Shown here one piece after another: positions 1 to 8,617 of a DNA stretch of 64,000 nucleotides. Made by a program: the position numbers and the translations under genes. This DNA comes from Cyanobacteriota bacterium (GTDB taxonomy: Bacteria; Cyanobacteriota; Vampirovibrionia; Vampirovibrionales; Vampirovibrionaceae). The notes under the pieces were generated by a model. That model saw only the letters and a program-made list of their open reading frames with translations, was not told the origin of the DNA and did not search any database. The DNA lies in NCBI GenBank assembly GCA_019751815.1, contig JAIEMW010000001.1:690197-754196 (forward strand). Direction: 5' to 3'. The first letter of the stretch is position 1; each line of letters begins with the position of its first letter.

Positions 1-2
1 CC

Positions 3-392
3 AGGCCGTTTTCTCGTCCGCAATTTGGCGAACGGGTTGAGATTAGTACTGGAGAGGCATTATCAACTCTGGCAGAGAAGTCGCTGATGTCAACTTCTTC
101 TGGTAGCATCGCAGGGATGGATAGTGTGTCCACGGCTCTTGGCTCAGGTTCTGTCAGTGGAGGTTCTGCACTGGTGATAGGGGGTTCAGCCCTTGCCAGC
201 TCCACGCCTCATTCCTCTGCCGCTGCATCTGCATTGCACTCTGTCCAAACTGCGGGAACATCGGGTTCAGCAGGATTTTCTGCGGCTAACCCTGTTTTGG
301 GCGGTACTAGCCAAACCAGTGTGGGTTTTACGTTGCTGGGAACTGGGATGTCCTTACTCAGCAGCGAGAGTGATCTCACCCCTCCGTCATAA
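3..392 (+). CDS. C-terminal part of a Ser/Gly/Ala-rich protein, truncated by the window edge
   Basis: The frame is open from the left edge of the window to a TAA at 390-392, so the start lies upstream. The visible 129 or so residues are dominated by Ser, Gly, Ala and Thr, with runs such as GSGSVSGGSALVIGGSAL. This resembles a flexible low-complexity tail rather than a folded enzyme domain. No conserved domain can be recognised. The next gene starts only 6 bases after the stop, so the two are probably co-transcribed. The part that would identify the protein is outside the window. Confidence 0.6.
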   Translation, partial: RPFSRPQFGERVEISTGEALSTLAEKSLMSTSSGSIAGMDSVSTALGSGSVSGGSALVIGGSALASSTPHSSAAASALHSVQTAGTSGSAGFSAANPVLGGTSQTSVGFTLLGTGMSLLSSESDLTPPS

Positions 393-398
393 ACATAA

Positions 399-1616
399 AT
401 GATTACTTCGACCAAAACCTTCCAACCGGACAGAAGCTGCTACCCGAAGAGTGTTCCAACCTGTTCAAGTCTTGGCAAAGCACCTGCTAAACCAATCCCT
501 GTGCTTTCTTTTATGGGTGAACAACCTGCCCCCCCAAAAAATCGGCTGACTTATGCCGTCATTTCAAACTTAGAGGCAATGGTAAACGGCGCCGAACGGC
601 TTTTTCGTCGACTGGGGCACCGCTATATGAGGAAGAGACTGCAGCCGACCATTGATAAAGTGTCAGCCATTCTCAGTAATACCACGCCAGAAGCTCCAGA
701 CTACATCAGCAAAGTGATGCAGGTGGCGCGCTTATACGCCAATGTGCAGCCCATTGAGGCTGAAGTAAACACCGAAGATAAACGACTCGAAGCCATTGCC
801 GCATCGGATGAGGCATGTATTTTCGTGATTAATCACGATCACCAGGCTGAAGATCCTGTACTACTCAGCATGACCGCTGTGTTACTTTACAACGCTTATG
901 CGAAACTCGACAAACTCGCCCTCTGTCCGCGGCCTGGCGTGATTTTAAACGAGGATATCATCCAGACTTCTCCCCCAGAACAACAAGCACTGTGGCATAA
1001 AATGGGTGTGATTGGGGTCGATGCCAGCGTCTTTCCCTCTAAAAAGGGTGTCTCCAAAAATACTCGGGCCTTTATGAGAGTGTTGCCCAATTTCTGTCAG
1101 GATAAACAGCATCTATTTATTTTCCCCGAAGGCCGGCTTTCAGCCTTTAAAGGCTTAGCGCTCCGTCAGAAATTCCAAACAGGAGTAGCCGATATTGTTC
1201 GGGCCTCACTCAAACGGAAAGAGCGAGTCAAAATTGTTCCTCTGGGCTTTGCATACGGCAAAAAGACCAAGCAACGATTAGGGTCTATCTATGTGGGAGA
1301 ACCCGTGATATTTACGCGACAAGGGGAAAACACCCTGGTCTCTGTCGGAAATATCACACCAAAAAACGCCTCTGCGCCTTACCAACAGTTTTTCTGGCCG
1401 GGGGATGATTTTAACCCGTTTATCACTTTAGCGGGAAGTAACACCCCGTTTAAAGTGATGACGCATCAACGCAAGCCCATTAAAAATACAGATTTAAGCC
1501 CGTTTATCGCTGATGTGTTGGCTGAAAATTTGACCATTTGCCGAGATTTGGCACAAACACAATTACCAGCCGTCTCCTTAAAAGGAAGCCATCCCGAAAA
1601 AATTGGGATATATTAA
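399..1616 (+). CDS. PlsC-family (lysophospholipid) acyltransferase-like protein
   Basis: The 405-residue product carries the glycerolipid acyltransferase signature: an NH-x4-D-type catalytic block (NHDHQAED, near residue 145), a FPEGR block in place of the usual FPEGTR, and a later IVPLGFAYG segment typical of motif IV. Family members move an acyl chain from acyl-ACP, acyl-phosphate or acyl-CoA to a lysolipid at the inner membrane. The protein is longer than a typical PlsC (about 240 residues). The first 45 or so residues are low-complexity and include SFMGEQPAPP, which resembles the 'F-x-G' leader block in four other proteins here. An alternative start is ATG 513. It is followed at 27 bp by an MBL-fold hydrolase and then by a dehydrogenase on the same strand. 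The substrate cannot be read from the sequence. Confidence 0.75.
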   Translation: MITSTKTFQPDRSCYPKSVPTCSSLGKAPAKPIPVLSFMGEQPAPPKNRLTYAVISNLEAMVNGAERLFRRLGHRYMRKRLQPTIDKVSAILSNTTPEAPDYISKVMQVARLYANVQPIEAEVNTEDKRLEAIAASDEACIFVINHDHQAEDPVLLSMTAVLLYNAYAKLDKLALCPRPGVILNEDIIQTSPPEQQALWHKMGVIGVDASVFPSKKGVSKNTRAFMRVLPNFCQDKQHLFIFPEGRLSAFKGLALRQKFQTGVADIVRASLKRKERVKIVPLGFAYGKKTKQRLGSIYVGEPVIFTRQGENTLVSVGNITPKNASAPYQQFFWPGDDFNPFITLAGSNTPFKVMTHQRKPIKNTDLSPFIADVLAENLTICRDLAQTQLPAVSLKGSHPEKIGIY

Positions 1617-1643
1617 GGAAGCATTTTAAAAAGGACCCATTTC

Positions 1644-2495
1644 ATGTCACTGACTGAGCTTTTGACATCTGAACAACTGACCCTGGAAGACCACTACGGG
1701 GATGTGATCAGAAAGGCGATGCGCGGTCTGAATATCACGGTTTCGGATTTAGCAGTCCGCGCCCAAATTGATGAAAATGATGTGCACGCACTGCTCGATG
1801 GGGCCGTCGATTCGCTCGTGCTGAGTAAATGTGCCTTTGTCCTTCATTTACACGCACCGTCCCTTATACAGCTGGCTGAAGAGAAATGGGCTCCTCATCC
1901 CGTTGAACCTATGCCCGGGTTTGCGATGAGCACCACATGGTATGGTGATATGACTGTCAACGCCTATATTGTTTGGGACCTCGAGACCAAAAAAGCCGCT
2001 ACATTTGATACTGGTAGCAGTTGCCAACCCTTACTCGAGATTGCGCGCAATGAAAACCTCTGCATAGAGCGCGTGTTCATCACCCATATCCATCAAGATC
2101 ATTTGGCTGATCTGCCTTTATTACTCTCAGAGACAAGGGCTCGTGGGTTTGGTTCCTTGGTGGACAACCCGCTGTCTCTCTCTCCATTGAAACATGGCGA
2201 TGGTTTAATACTGGGTTCACTCACAATCCGAGTGCTCCAAACTTCGGGTCATACCCCCGGTGGTCTCAGTTACTATATCGAAGGGCTAGAGAAGCCCTTG
2301 GTGATTGTGGGTGATTCTCTCTTTGCGGCCTCACAAGGCGGCGCACCTGCCCATGCATACCAAGAAGCACTTCGCAACAACCGAGACAATATACTCAGCC
2401 TGCCGAAACAAACGATTATCTGCCCTGGGCACGGTCTTTTGACCACCGTTGAAGAAGAACGGGCACACAATCCGTTTTTCCCAGAACTAAAATAA
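1644..2495 (+). CDS. MBL-fold metallo-hydrolase with N-terminal HTH-like domain
   Basis: Residues 90-283 form a metallo-beta-lactamase-fold hydrolase. HIHQDHLADL is the HxHxDH metal motif, GHTPGGLSYY supplies the third-site His, GDSLF the bridging Asp, and GHG a late His. This arrangement matches glyoxalase II-like hydrolases that use two metal ions. Residues 1-75 are unusual: IRKAMRGLNITVSDLAVRAQ followed by IDENDVHALLDG reads like an XRE-type helix-turn-helix. An AAGGA ribosome-binding site lies just upstream of the ATG. The gene sits 13 bp before a beta-hydroxyacid dehydrogenase, which suggests a shared small-molecule thioester or hydroxyacid pathway. The substrate is unknown. Confidence 0.85.
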   Translation: MSLTELLTSEQLTLEDHYGDVIRKAMRGLNITVSDLAVRAQIDENDVHALLDGAVDSLVLSKCAFVLHLHAPSLIQLAEEKWAPHPVEPMPGFAMSTTWYGDMTVNAYIVWDLETKKAATFDTGSSCQPLLEIARNENLCIERVFITHIHQDHLADLPLLLSETRARGFGSLVDNPLSLSPLKHGDGLILGSLTIRVLQTSGHTPGGLSYYIEGLEKPLVIVGDSLFAASQGGAPAHAYQEALRNNRDNILSLPKQTIICPGHGLLTTVEEERAHNPFFPELK

Positions 2496-2508
2496 AGGAA
2501 CGCCACTG

Positions 2509-3468
2509 ATGACCTTGCCGCCGCCTCAAGAGAAGACAGCGTTTGCCAAAATAGGGTTTGTCGGTCTCGGCAGAATGGGCGCCAACATGGCCCGCCGACT
2601 TCATGAGGTTGGGTTCCCGATGACCGCTGTGTATGATCTGGACAGGTCCGTAGCAGCAACTATCGCAACAGAACTGGCTGCACAGCCGGTTAGTTCACTA
2701 GCAGAAGTCACACGTCTCGCCGATGTGATCATCACCGTGGTGAGCGATGACGCGGCAATGGAGGCCATCTACCAAAACCCAGCGGATAACTTGTTGAGCG
2801 GGGCGACAGGGAAGCTCTTTATCAATTGTGCCACCATCAGCCCCCAAACTCACAGAGACCTCTTTACAGCGATCACAGCAGCAGGTGCCGACGTTTTGGA
2901 ATGCCCGATGGCATCGAGCATCCCCCAAGCCCGAGCAGGAACACTCTTTTTGATGTGTGCCGGACTTATCGAGACCTACGAGCGTGCCCTTCCGATATTA
3001 AATGCGCTTTCTCAAAACCACCGCTATGTGGGAGAGGCGGGTCGGGCTGCGGAAATCAAAGCCCTGGTGAATATGGTGATGAACATGAACACCGCAGCAC
3101 TCGCCGAAGGGCTGGGTCTGGCGGATGCCTTGGGGCTCAATCTCACGCTGGTGCGAGAGATTTTTGCCAGCACCGGGGCCAATTCTCGCGTGTTGGAAAC
3201 CGATGGAGAGGACATGCAGGCCAGGGAGCACAGCGTGTATTTTTCTGCCGCCCATGCGGCCAAAGATAGCGGGATTGCGCTCTCACTGGCCCGTCAGTAC
3301 CAACTCCCCTTGCCTCTGGCTGAGGCCACGCTCTCTCAATACCAGGCCCTTTGTGCTGTCGGGCTGGGAGAGCTGGATAAATCAGCTGTCTCTGAGCTAA
3401 CTTTCCTATCACGAAGGCCCCGAACGCTTGCTAAAAACGCAGCCACAGCCTCCCCCACTTCTCACTAG
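2509..3468 (+). CDS. NAD(P)-dependent beta-hydroxyacid dehydrogenase (3-hydroxyisobutyrate dehydrogenase family)
   Basis: The 319-residue protein has the family N-terminal dinucleotide motif GFVGLGRMGANMARRL, then an all-helical C-terminal domain with the catalytic Lys in AAEIKALVNMV and a conserved Asn four residues later. Members oxidise or reduce beta-hydroxyacids such as 3-hydroxyisobutyrate, tartronate semialdehyde or succinic semialdehyde. The usual GG-x2-GA substrate loop is altered here to ASSIPQARAGTL, so substrate preference should not be assumed. It is the last gene of the plus-strand run and lies 58 bp before tRNA-Val. It was probably made from the same transcript as the two genes before it. 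Confidence 0.85.
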   Translation: MTLPPPQEKTAFAKIGFVGLGRMGANMARRLHEVGFPMTAVYDLDRSVAATIATELAAQPVSSLAEVTRLADVIITVVSDDAAMEAIYQNPADNLLSGATGKLFINCATISPQTHRDLFTAITAAGADVLECPMASSIPQARAGTLFLMCAGLIETYERALPILNALSQNHRYVGEAGRAAEIKALVNMVMNMNTAALAEGLGLADALGLNLTLVREIFASTGANSRVLETDGEDMQAREHSVYFSAAHAAKDSGIALSLARQYQLPLPLAEATLSQYQALCAVGLGELDKSAVSELTFLSRRPRTLAKNAATASPTSH

Positions 3469-3526
3469 ACGCCTCCTCCCCTTTGGCGTAAAATCTCACT
3501 CTGTGAGAAATCACCTTCGCTTTTGT

Positions 3527-3601
3527 GGGCGGTTGGCTCAGCGGTAGAGCACTCCCTTCACACGGGAGGGGTCACTGGTTCGATTCCAGTACCGCCCACC
3601 A
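3527..3601 (+). tRNA. tRNA-Val (CAC anticodon)
   Basis: A 75-nt cloverleaf can be folded by eye. The acceptor stem GGGCGGT pairs with ACCGCCC. The D arm is GCTC...GAGC. The anticodon stem CTCCC/GGGAG encloses TTCACAC, so the anticodon is CAC and reads the valine codon GTG. The T arm ACTGG-TTCGATT-CCAGT is perfect, and the CCA tail is encoded. A defence module follows immediately, consistent with tRNA-associated insertion, but no repeat of the tRNA 3' end was found before the flanking minus-strand operon. Confidence 0.95.
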
Positions 3602-3860
3602 GATTTCAGATTTTGCCATTTTGGCTAGGTCAGTGAATAGCTGGTGCATAGGGCAAGCATTTCCTTCTTATAGAGTGATTTGTTGCTCCTCTGGAGGTTA
3701 TTGAGCAGGCTATTCAGCTTTTGATAAATAGGGAGATCATTCATTTCAAGTATGATCTCGCCAAGCAAGAAATTACTTTACAAGCAAGAAATTACTTTAA
3801 AGGATGAAAGCTAGTGTTTATTCTTGGAATTCAAGAGCATGAAGTTTACGGTGAGCTAAA
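3602..3860. other. AT-rich non-coding spacer between tRNA-Val and the defence genes
   Basis: No credible gene or RNA was seen in these 259 bases. The composition shifts to A+T-rich right after the tRNA, as in the two following genes. It contains one exact tandem duplication, listed separately. This could be the left edge of an acquired island. Confidence 0.5.
3762..3799. repeat. Exact 19-bp tandem duplication
   Basis: The 19-mer CAAGCAAGAAATTACTTTA occurs twice back to back, at 3762-3780 and 3781-3799. It lies about 60 bp upstream of the OLD-nuclease start codon, in the presumed promoter or leader region of the defence operon. Confidence 0.9.
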
Positions 3861-5645
3861 ATGTATTTATCAAAACTCTCCATAAAAAACTTCCGAAAAA
3901 TAAAAGATTTAGAAGTAATCTTTCAAGACGGTATTAACGTTATTGTAGGTGAAAATAATGTTGGTAAGACGACTATCATTGATGCAATCCGGTTGCTCCT
4001 CACATCCAGTGATGATGAATATCTGAGCCTGTCAGAGGAAGACATTAATCATAGTGCCCTACAAGAAGGAAAGACGTTTATTCAGGTTGACTATACCTTC
4101 TCCGGGTTGTCCCTGACTGAGGAAGCCGCACTGATTGAAGCATTGGTTCCCATTGAGACTGGAGCCGAAGATCCCCCGCAACATCATTTTCAGGCTCATT
4201 TCAGCATTCGATATGAAACTAATGATTTTTCAACACGGCTTCGACAAAGGCGGTGGTGTGGAAAACATGAAGCCGATTCTATTCCGGCTGGCTTACTGGA
4301 TAACCTCCGGGCGATTTATCTAAAGCCATTGCGTGATCCAACGCAGGGTCTTATGCCTGGACGGAGGAGTCAGATAGCCCGGTTGATCAAAAACTTGGGA
4401 GAAAAAGCCCCAGAAAAGAAGCAGGCTTTAGAAGAACTGGCCACAAGGCACGATGGAGAGATTAAAGATAATGAACTTGTGCAAGATACTGGTTCAGCTA
4501 TTTACAACAGGTTGAACCAGATTTTGGGGACAGAGCTTTGCCAGTCCGTCGCTATGTCCTTATCCTCCTCCGACTTCAACCGCATTGCCACCAAGTTGTC
4601 CCTTTTAGCTGACCAGTTAGACATTGAACAGAACGGTCTTGGCTATAACAACGTTTTATATACAGCAACCGTTCTTGGTCAGCTTCAACAGGACGATCAA
4701 CACGTTTACAGGGCACTCCTTATTGAGGAACCAGAAGCACATCTACACCCCCAACTTCAATCTTTACTTCTGAAATATTTGCACGATCAGGTTCTACGCT
4801 CAGGCGTTCCATCGGAAGAAGCCCAAGAAACCGAAGAACAAGAGAGAATACAGGTTATCTTGTCCAGTCACTCCCCATCTTTTGCTTGTCTGGCCCCTGT
4901 GGACAGTATCATCTCCATTCATCACACTGACAATAATGAAATCAGGGCTTGTTCCATTGCCGCAGTGGAGATTGAAGCTAAATCAAAAAACAAACTCCGC
5001 AGGTTTTTGGATGCAACAAGGGCCGAATTATTTTTTGCAAAGAAGCTGATACTTGTAGAAGGTATTGCCGAAGCACTATTATTACCGGTTTTTGCAAAAA
5101 GAATTGGAAAAGATATCCGAGAACACGGTATTACTATTGTAAATGTGGAGGGCTTAAATTTCGATGCTTTCCTCCCCTTGTTCTCAAATGATTTAATTGC
5201 CATAAAAGTTTCTCAGGTCACTGATAGCGATCCTGCTGCCGATACCTATCCTGATTTGCCCTTACAGCCCATCATCGAGGAGCGGAATGAATGTGTCCGG
5301 GTGTTTAAATCTGTTAAAACCTTTGAATATGATTTACTTCTCCATGTGGAAAATCATCCCGCTATCTTTCATGCATACTCGGCTCTTCAACCGCAAAATT
5401 CCACTACAGTTCAAAATGAACTAGGAACTCTCACCTCTACCAAAGACAAAGCGGAAAAAGCTTTCCGTTCGATGTTTGGAGGAGATAGAACGAAACTCAA
5501 AAAAGGTGAGTTTGCTCAAGAACTTGCGTCTATATTAGAGGCTGATTCAAAATTGGATTTTAAAGTTCCACCATACATTGAATCGGCACTTGAACAGGTT
5601 ATCCTTCCATTAGTTCCTGCGGTAGAACAGCATGCCCACGTTTGA
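3861..5645 (+). CDS. gajA: GajA-like OLD-family ATPase/Toprim endonuclease (Gabija-type defence)
   Basis: The 594-residue protein has an N-terminal ABC/SMC-type ATPase with Walker A GENNVGKT (30-37), an NGLGYNN signature-like segment (about 258-264), Walker B LLIEEPEAHLHPQ (about 287-299) and a switch His in SSHSP (about 335). A C-terminal Toprim nuclease follows, with catalytic Glu in LILVEG (about 400) and the acidic DSD near 455-457. This order defines OLD nucleases; together with the overlapping UvrD-like helicase gene it matches the Gabija anti-phage system. GajA is known to nick DNA and to be held in check by nucleotides. The next gene starts 14 bp before this stop codon, so the two are translationally coupled. 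The length is close to that of characterised GajA. Confidence 0.85.
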   Translation: MYLSKLSIKNFRKIKDLEVIFQDGINVIVGENNVGKTTIIDAIRLLLTSSDDEYLSLSEEDINHSALQEGKTFIQVDYTFSGLSLTEEAALIEALVPIETGAEDPPQHHFQAHFSIRYETNDFSTRLRQRRWCGKHEADSIPAGLLDNLRAIYLKPLRDPTQGLMPGRRSQIARLIKNLGEKAPEKKQALEELATRHDGEIKDNELVQDTGSAIYNRLNQILGTELCQSVAMSLSSSDFNRIATKLSLLADQLDIEQNGLGYNNVLYTATVLGQLQQDDQHVYRALLIEEPEAHLHPQLQSLLLKYLHDQVLRSGVPSEEAQETEEQERIQVILSSHSPSFACLAPVDSIISIHHTDNNEIRACSIAAVEIEAKSKNKLRRFLDATRAELFFAKKLILVEGIAEALLLPVFAKRIGKDIREHGITIVNVEGLNFDAFLPLFSNDLIAIKVSQVTDSDPAADTYPDLPLQPIIEERNECVRVFKSVKTFEYDLLLHVENHPAIFHAYSALQPQNSTTVQNELGTLTSTKDKAEKAFRSMFGGDRTKLKKGEFAQELASILEADSKLDFKVPPYIESALEQVILPLVPAVEQHAHV

Positions 5646-7440
5646 GGAAATACTGACGCAAGAGAACTGCACTGAGGAACAACGAAGTGCTATCAATCAT
5701 CCTGATGCAGCCTGGGTTCTTCAGGCTTGTCCAGGAAGTGGAAAAACCAAGACAGCCGCTCTACGAGTAGGACATCTTCTTCAGAGTTGGCCGGACAAAC
5801 ACCGAGGGATTGCGCTTCTGTCACATACGAATGTTGCAGTAGAGAGCTTTACAAGCGCATTTAGGCGGTTAGGTTTGAACCGGGCTATGACATACCCACA
5901 CTTTGTAGGTACATTGGACAGTTTTATTGCTAAATTTTTGATTCTTCCTTTTGGTCATATTGTTATGGGTTGTTCCAAAGCTCCTATTTTACTAGAAGGT
6001 GATGAACACTTTTTAACCAGTTCTTATCAAGATAGAAATGGAAATACAAAGAAATTTGCCACATACGGTATTAAACATGGAATTACTGGTGAACAAACAC
6101 CTTGTATAACGAAATTCGAGCTTGTTAGAGATGGCGATAATTTTATAGGAGTTCCAACACAGGAAAACAAAACAAAGATTAAAGCGACTATTGCAACTGC
6201 CTGCAAGGAAAAAGCTCTTGATGCGCTCAATTCTTTTGGGGTAAAGGGCTTTTATACTCATGCCCACGCCAAGTATTGGGCCTTAAAGTTATTAAAAGAA
6301 TATCCTAAAATCTCTCAAATTATAGCCTATCGCTTCTCAAAAATTCTTGTCGATGAAGCTCAAGATACCAGTGACCTCCAAGAATGTATTTTAAAGCTTT
6401 TATCAGATACAGGCGTGAGCGTTTCCTTAGTGGGAGATCCAGATCAGGCAATATATGCTTTCGCGGGTGCAAACGGTAGCATTCTTGATCGGTTTAGAGG
6501 CGAGAACCAACCTCTTAAACTTTCCGTGAATTTCCGTTCCAACAACAACATTGTCCAAGCGGTAAAAGACTTTGCAAGCATTCAAAAAATGCAATCAAGA
6601 GAAACTGATGCCGTTGAGGGTCAAGGTGCTTTTGTTTTGACCTACCCAAACAATGATGAACAAGACGTTATAACTGCATTTTCAGAATCAATTAACTCCC
6701 TGAACCTAGAGGTTTTTCATTCAGCCATATTGCTTCGTGGCAATAAAGATTGTCGGCGCATACGGGGCGAACATGCCCAAGGTGCAAAAACAGGTCTTAT
6801 GCCGCATTTCGTGAAAGCTGCCTGTTACCGTGAAACAGGGGACATCGCCAATGCGTATAAAGAAGTCACACTGGGTATCTTTAACTTAATGGCTTGTCCT
6901 GAGAATCTAAAAAGACAACTTATTAAGAATCCCTCGGATAAGATTTCAAAGCAATTCAGGCGATTGGTATGGCTCTACTTGAGGGAGCAATTACCTTCAG
7001 CATCCTTACAGGGTACGACGTGGCACCCACGGTTACTAGCTTCTTTAGATACTTTTTTACCAAAAATTTCCACCCTCCTGTCCATTCAGCAGCCGGATCA
7101 GCTAGGGAGAAAGCTTCAAAACAGTTATTTTCAGGATCAACCGATGTTTAATGGTCTCCGCCAAGAACTTCGCGTAGATACCATTCATCAAGCGAAGGGC
7201 GAAACGTTGGAAGCTGTTTTGTTTTTTGCAAAAAGGAAACAGCTTCAGGCCCTATTTAACACTGATGGCAGTGATAACACTGATGGCAGTGAAGAGAAGA
7301 GAATCGCTTATGTTGCTATGACAAGGGCTAAAAGACTTCTTTGGGTTGCCCTCCCGAAAGATTGTCAAAACCCATATTTGAATTTGTTACAGAATAAAGG
7401 ATTTGTCCATTTACCATTAACGAAAGTCCAAACTAATTAA
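5632..7440 (+). CDS. gajB: GajB-like UvrD-family helicase (Gabija-type defence)
   Basis: This 602-residue superfamily 1 helicase shows Walker A ACPGSGKT (32-39), motif Ia near LLSHTNVAVESF, Walker B DEAQD (241-245), motif III LVGDPDQAIYAF, motif IV LSVNFRSNN, motif V VDTIHQAKGE and motif VI YVAMTRAKR. In Gabija, GajB assembles with GajA and is thought to sense DNA ends or use nucleotides during infection. It is about 100 residues longer than the best-known GajB, with extra sequence between motifs Ia and II and between IV and V. The start overlaps the end of the nuclease gene by 14 bp. An UvrD partner of a non-Gabija OLD class 2 nuclease is the alternative label. Confidence 0.8.
   Translation: MPTFEEILTQENCTEEQRSAINHPDAAWVLQACPGSGKTKTAALRVGHLLQSWPDKHRGIALLSHTNVAVESFTSAFRRLGLNRAMTYPHFVGTLDSFIAKFLILPFGHIVMGCSKAPILLEGDEHFLTSSYQDRNGNTKKFATYGIKHGITGEQTPCITKFELVRDGDNFIGVPTQENKTKIKATIATACKEKALDALNSFGVKGFYTHAHAKYWALKLLKEYPKISQIIAYRFSKILVDEAQDTSDLQECILKLLSDTGVSVSLVGDPDQAIYAFAGANGSILDRFRGENQPLKLSVNFRSNNNIVQAVKDFASIQKMQSRETDAVEGQGAFVLTYPNNDEQDVITAFSESINSLNLEVFHSAILLRGNKDCRRIRGEHAQGAKTGLMPHFVKAACYRETGDIANAYKEVTLGIFNLMACPENLKRQLIKNPSDKISKQFRRLVWLYLREQLPSASLQGTTWHPRLLASLDTFLPKISTLLSIQQPDQLGRKLQNSYFQDQPMFNGLRQELRVDTIHQAKGETLEAVLFFAKRKQLQALFNTDGSDNTDGSEEKRIAYVAMTRAKRLLWVALPKDCQNPYLNLLQNKGFVHLPLTKVQTN
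7258..7293 (+). repeat. Imperfect 18-bp tandem repeat inside the helicase gene
   Basis: AACACTGATGGCAGTGAT at 7258-7275 is followed directly by the same unit with one final-base change at 7276-7293. It stays in frame and encodes NTDGSD-NTDGSE, a hydrophilic loop between helicase motifs V and VI. An in-frame copy-number change would be tolerated. Confidence 0.85.
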
Positions 7441-7567
7441 TAGATTTAAAAAAATCACCAGTTTTTAAAGCAATATATTTTCTTGTACCATGCATTATTA
7501 ATGGTTGCATTCAGCCTGATTATAAATTACATAGAGCTTATCCTATCACTAACTAACGGGTTACTGA

Positions 7568-8605
7568 CTAACGGGCGTTGAATAAATAGTGGGAGACGTG
7601 CCATTCGTTGCCGTGGTCATATCCCCATAGTTCTGCGCACGCCATAAAAAACACCTGCCAGTAAACCCACCACCGTGTCACTTGCTCTTCTCCATACGTA
7701 CTGGCCAAAATCGGCAAAATCTCAGACCGGTGTCGCTTCATATTCTCCAACCAGGCTTCCGCCGTTTTTTGATAATGCACCCCATTCACCGCCCACTGGT
7801 TTGCTATCGTAAAATCATCCTGAAAATACAATAATAAATCATGGCTGGGCATCGTCCCACCCGAAAAGAAATACCGCGTCATCCAATCCCGCGGCCCCTG
7901 GTCTTCGTAATGATACGCCACCGTCTTGTGCGTAAAAATATGCACAAATAACCGCCCGTCATCCCTAACCCACCTTCGTATTTTACGAAGCAAGGCCTCG
8001 TAATTTTTCATATGCTCAAACATCTCTATCGAAATCACACGGTCAAACTGCGGTGACCCCTCAAAATCAAAGTCCACAATATTACCTGTGATAATCTCTA
8101 AATTTTTAAATCCCTTAGCCTGGGCCACACTATCAATATAGGCTTTTTGACTTCTGGAATTGGAAAGCCCCGTAATCTTAGCTTGTGGATACTTTTCAGC
8201 AAGCCATAACGACATCGAACCCCAACCACAGCCCAAATCCAATATGCGCTGTCCGTCTTCAATCTGCGCACGATCGCATGAGAGTTGAAGCATGGTCTCT
8301 TCCGCCTCAGCCAGCGTCTTGGTTTCAGGCGTCCAGTAACACCCGCTGTACTTTCTGCGCGGCCCCAAACAATAGTGATAAAAATCACTGGGCACTTCAT
8401 AGTGTTGATCGTTGGCCGCCTGTGTCTCAATCGCAATCGGACTCTGTTTTAGGTCGGCCACAAAATCCAAAATAACTTGGTTTTGATCTTCAACATTGGC
8501 CTTATATTCCACGCGAAGTTTTTGTGACAATAAATATCGAATCCCCAGACGAATCAAGGGCTCTGGCACCAAATTGCTTTCTATGAGTTGATCCAAAAAC
8601 GACAT
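7568..8605 (-). CDS. SAM-dependent methyltransferase, cyclopropane-fatty-acid-synthase family (second copy)
   Basis: The 345-residue protein is a class I methyltransferase of the CFA synthase family. The SAM site is ILDLGCGWGSMSLWLAEKYP, followed by the acidic ISIEMFEHMKNYE block and the family tail in HVSHYLF. The N-terminal half carries NDQHYEVPSDFYHYCLG, equivalent to the family YD-x-FY lipid-binding segment. CFA-family enzymes add a methylene or methyl group across a double bond of a membrane phospholipid acyl chain; this subgroup also includes small-molecule N-methyltransferases. It is the last gene of the lipid-tailoring operon, 12 bp after the DUF1295 gene, and is distinct from the first CFA gene (9782-11095). 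Confidence 0.8.
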   Translation of the reverse strand: MSFLDQLIESNLVPEPLIRLGIRYLLSQKLRVEYKANVEDQNQVILDFVADLKQSPIAIETQAANDQHYEVPSDFYHYCLGPRRKYSGCYWTPETKTLAEAEETMLQLSCDRAQIEDGQRILDLGCGWGSMSLWLAEKYPQAKITGLSNSRSQKAYIDSVAQAKGFKNLEIITGNIVDFDFEGSPQFDRVISIEMFEHMKNYEALLRKIRRWVRDDGRLFVHIFTHKTVAYHYEDQGPRDWMTRYFFSGGTMPSHDLLLYFQDDFTIANQWAVNGVHYQKTAEAWLENMKRHRSEILPILASTYGEEQVTRWWVYWQVFFMACAELWGYDHGNEWHVSHYLFNAR

Positions 8606-8617
8606 AGCTGACTCACC

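Noticed and set aside
209..415. Minus-strand frame of 68 codons
   Set aside because: Antisense to the Ser/Gly-rich tail and PlsC start; no ribosome-binding site and no protein-like pattern.
2273..2659. Minus-strand frame of 128 codons over the MBL/dehydrogenase junction
   Set aside because: Fully antisense to two well-supported genes.
3602..7567. Attachment-site repeats of the tRNA-Val 3' end around the defence genes
   Set aside because: No copy of the tRNA 3' end was found up to the next operon, and there is no integrase gene, so insertion by a tRNA-targeting element is not shown.
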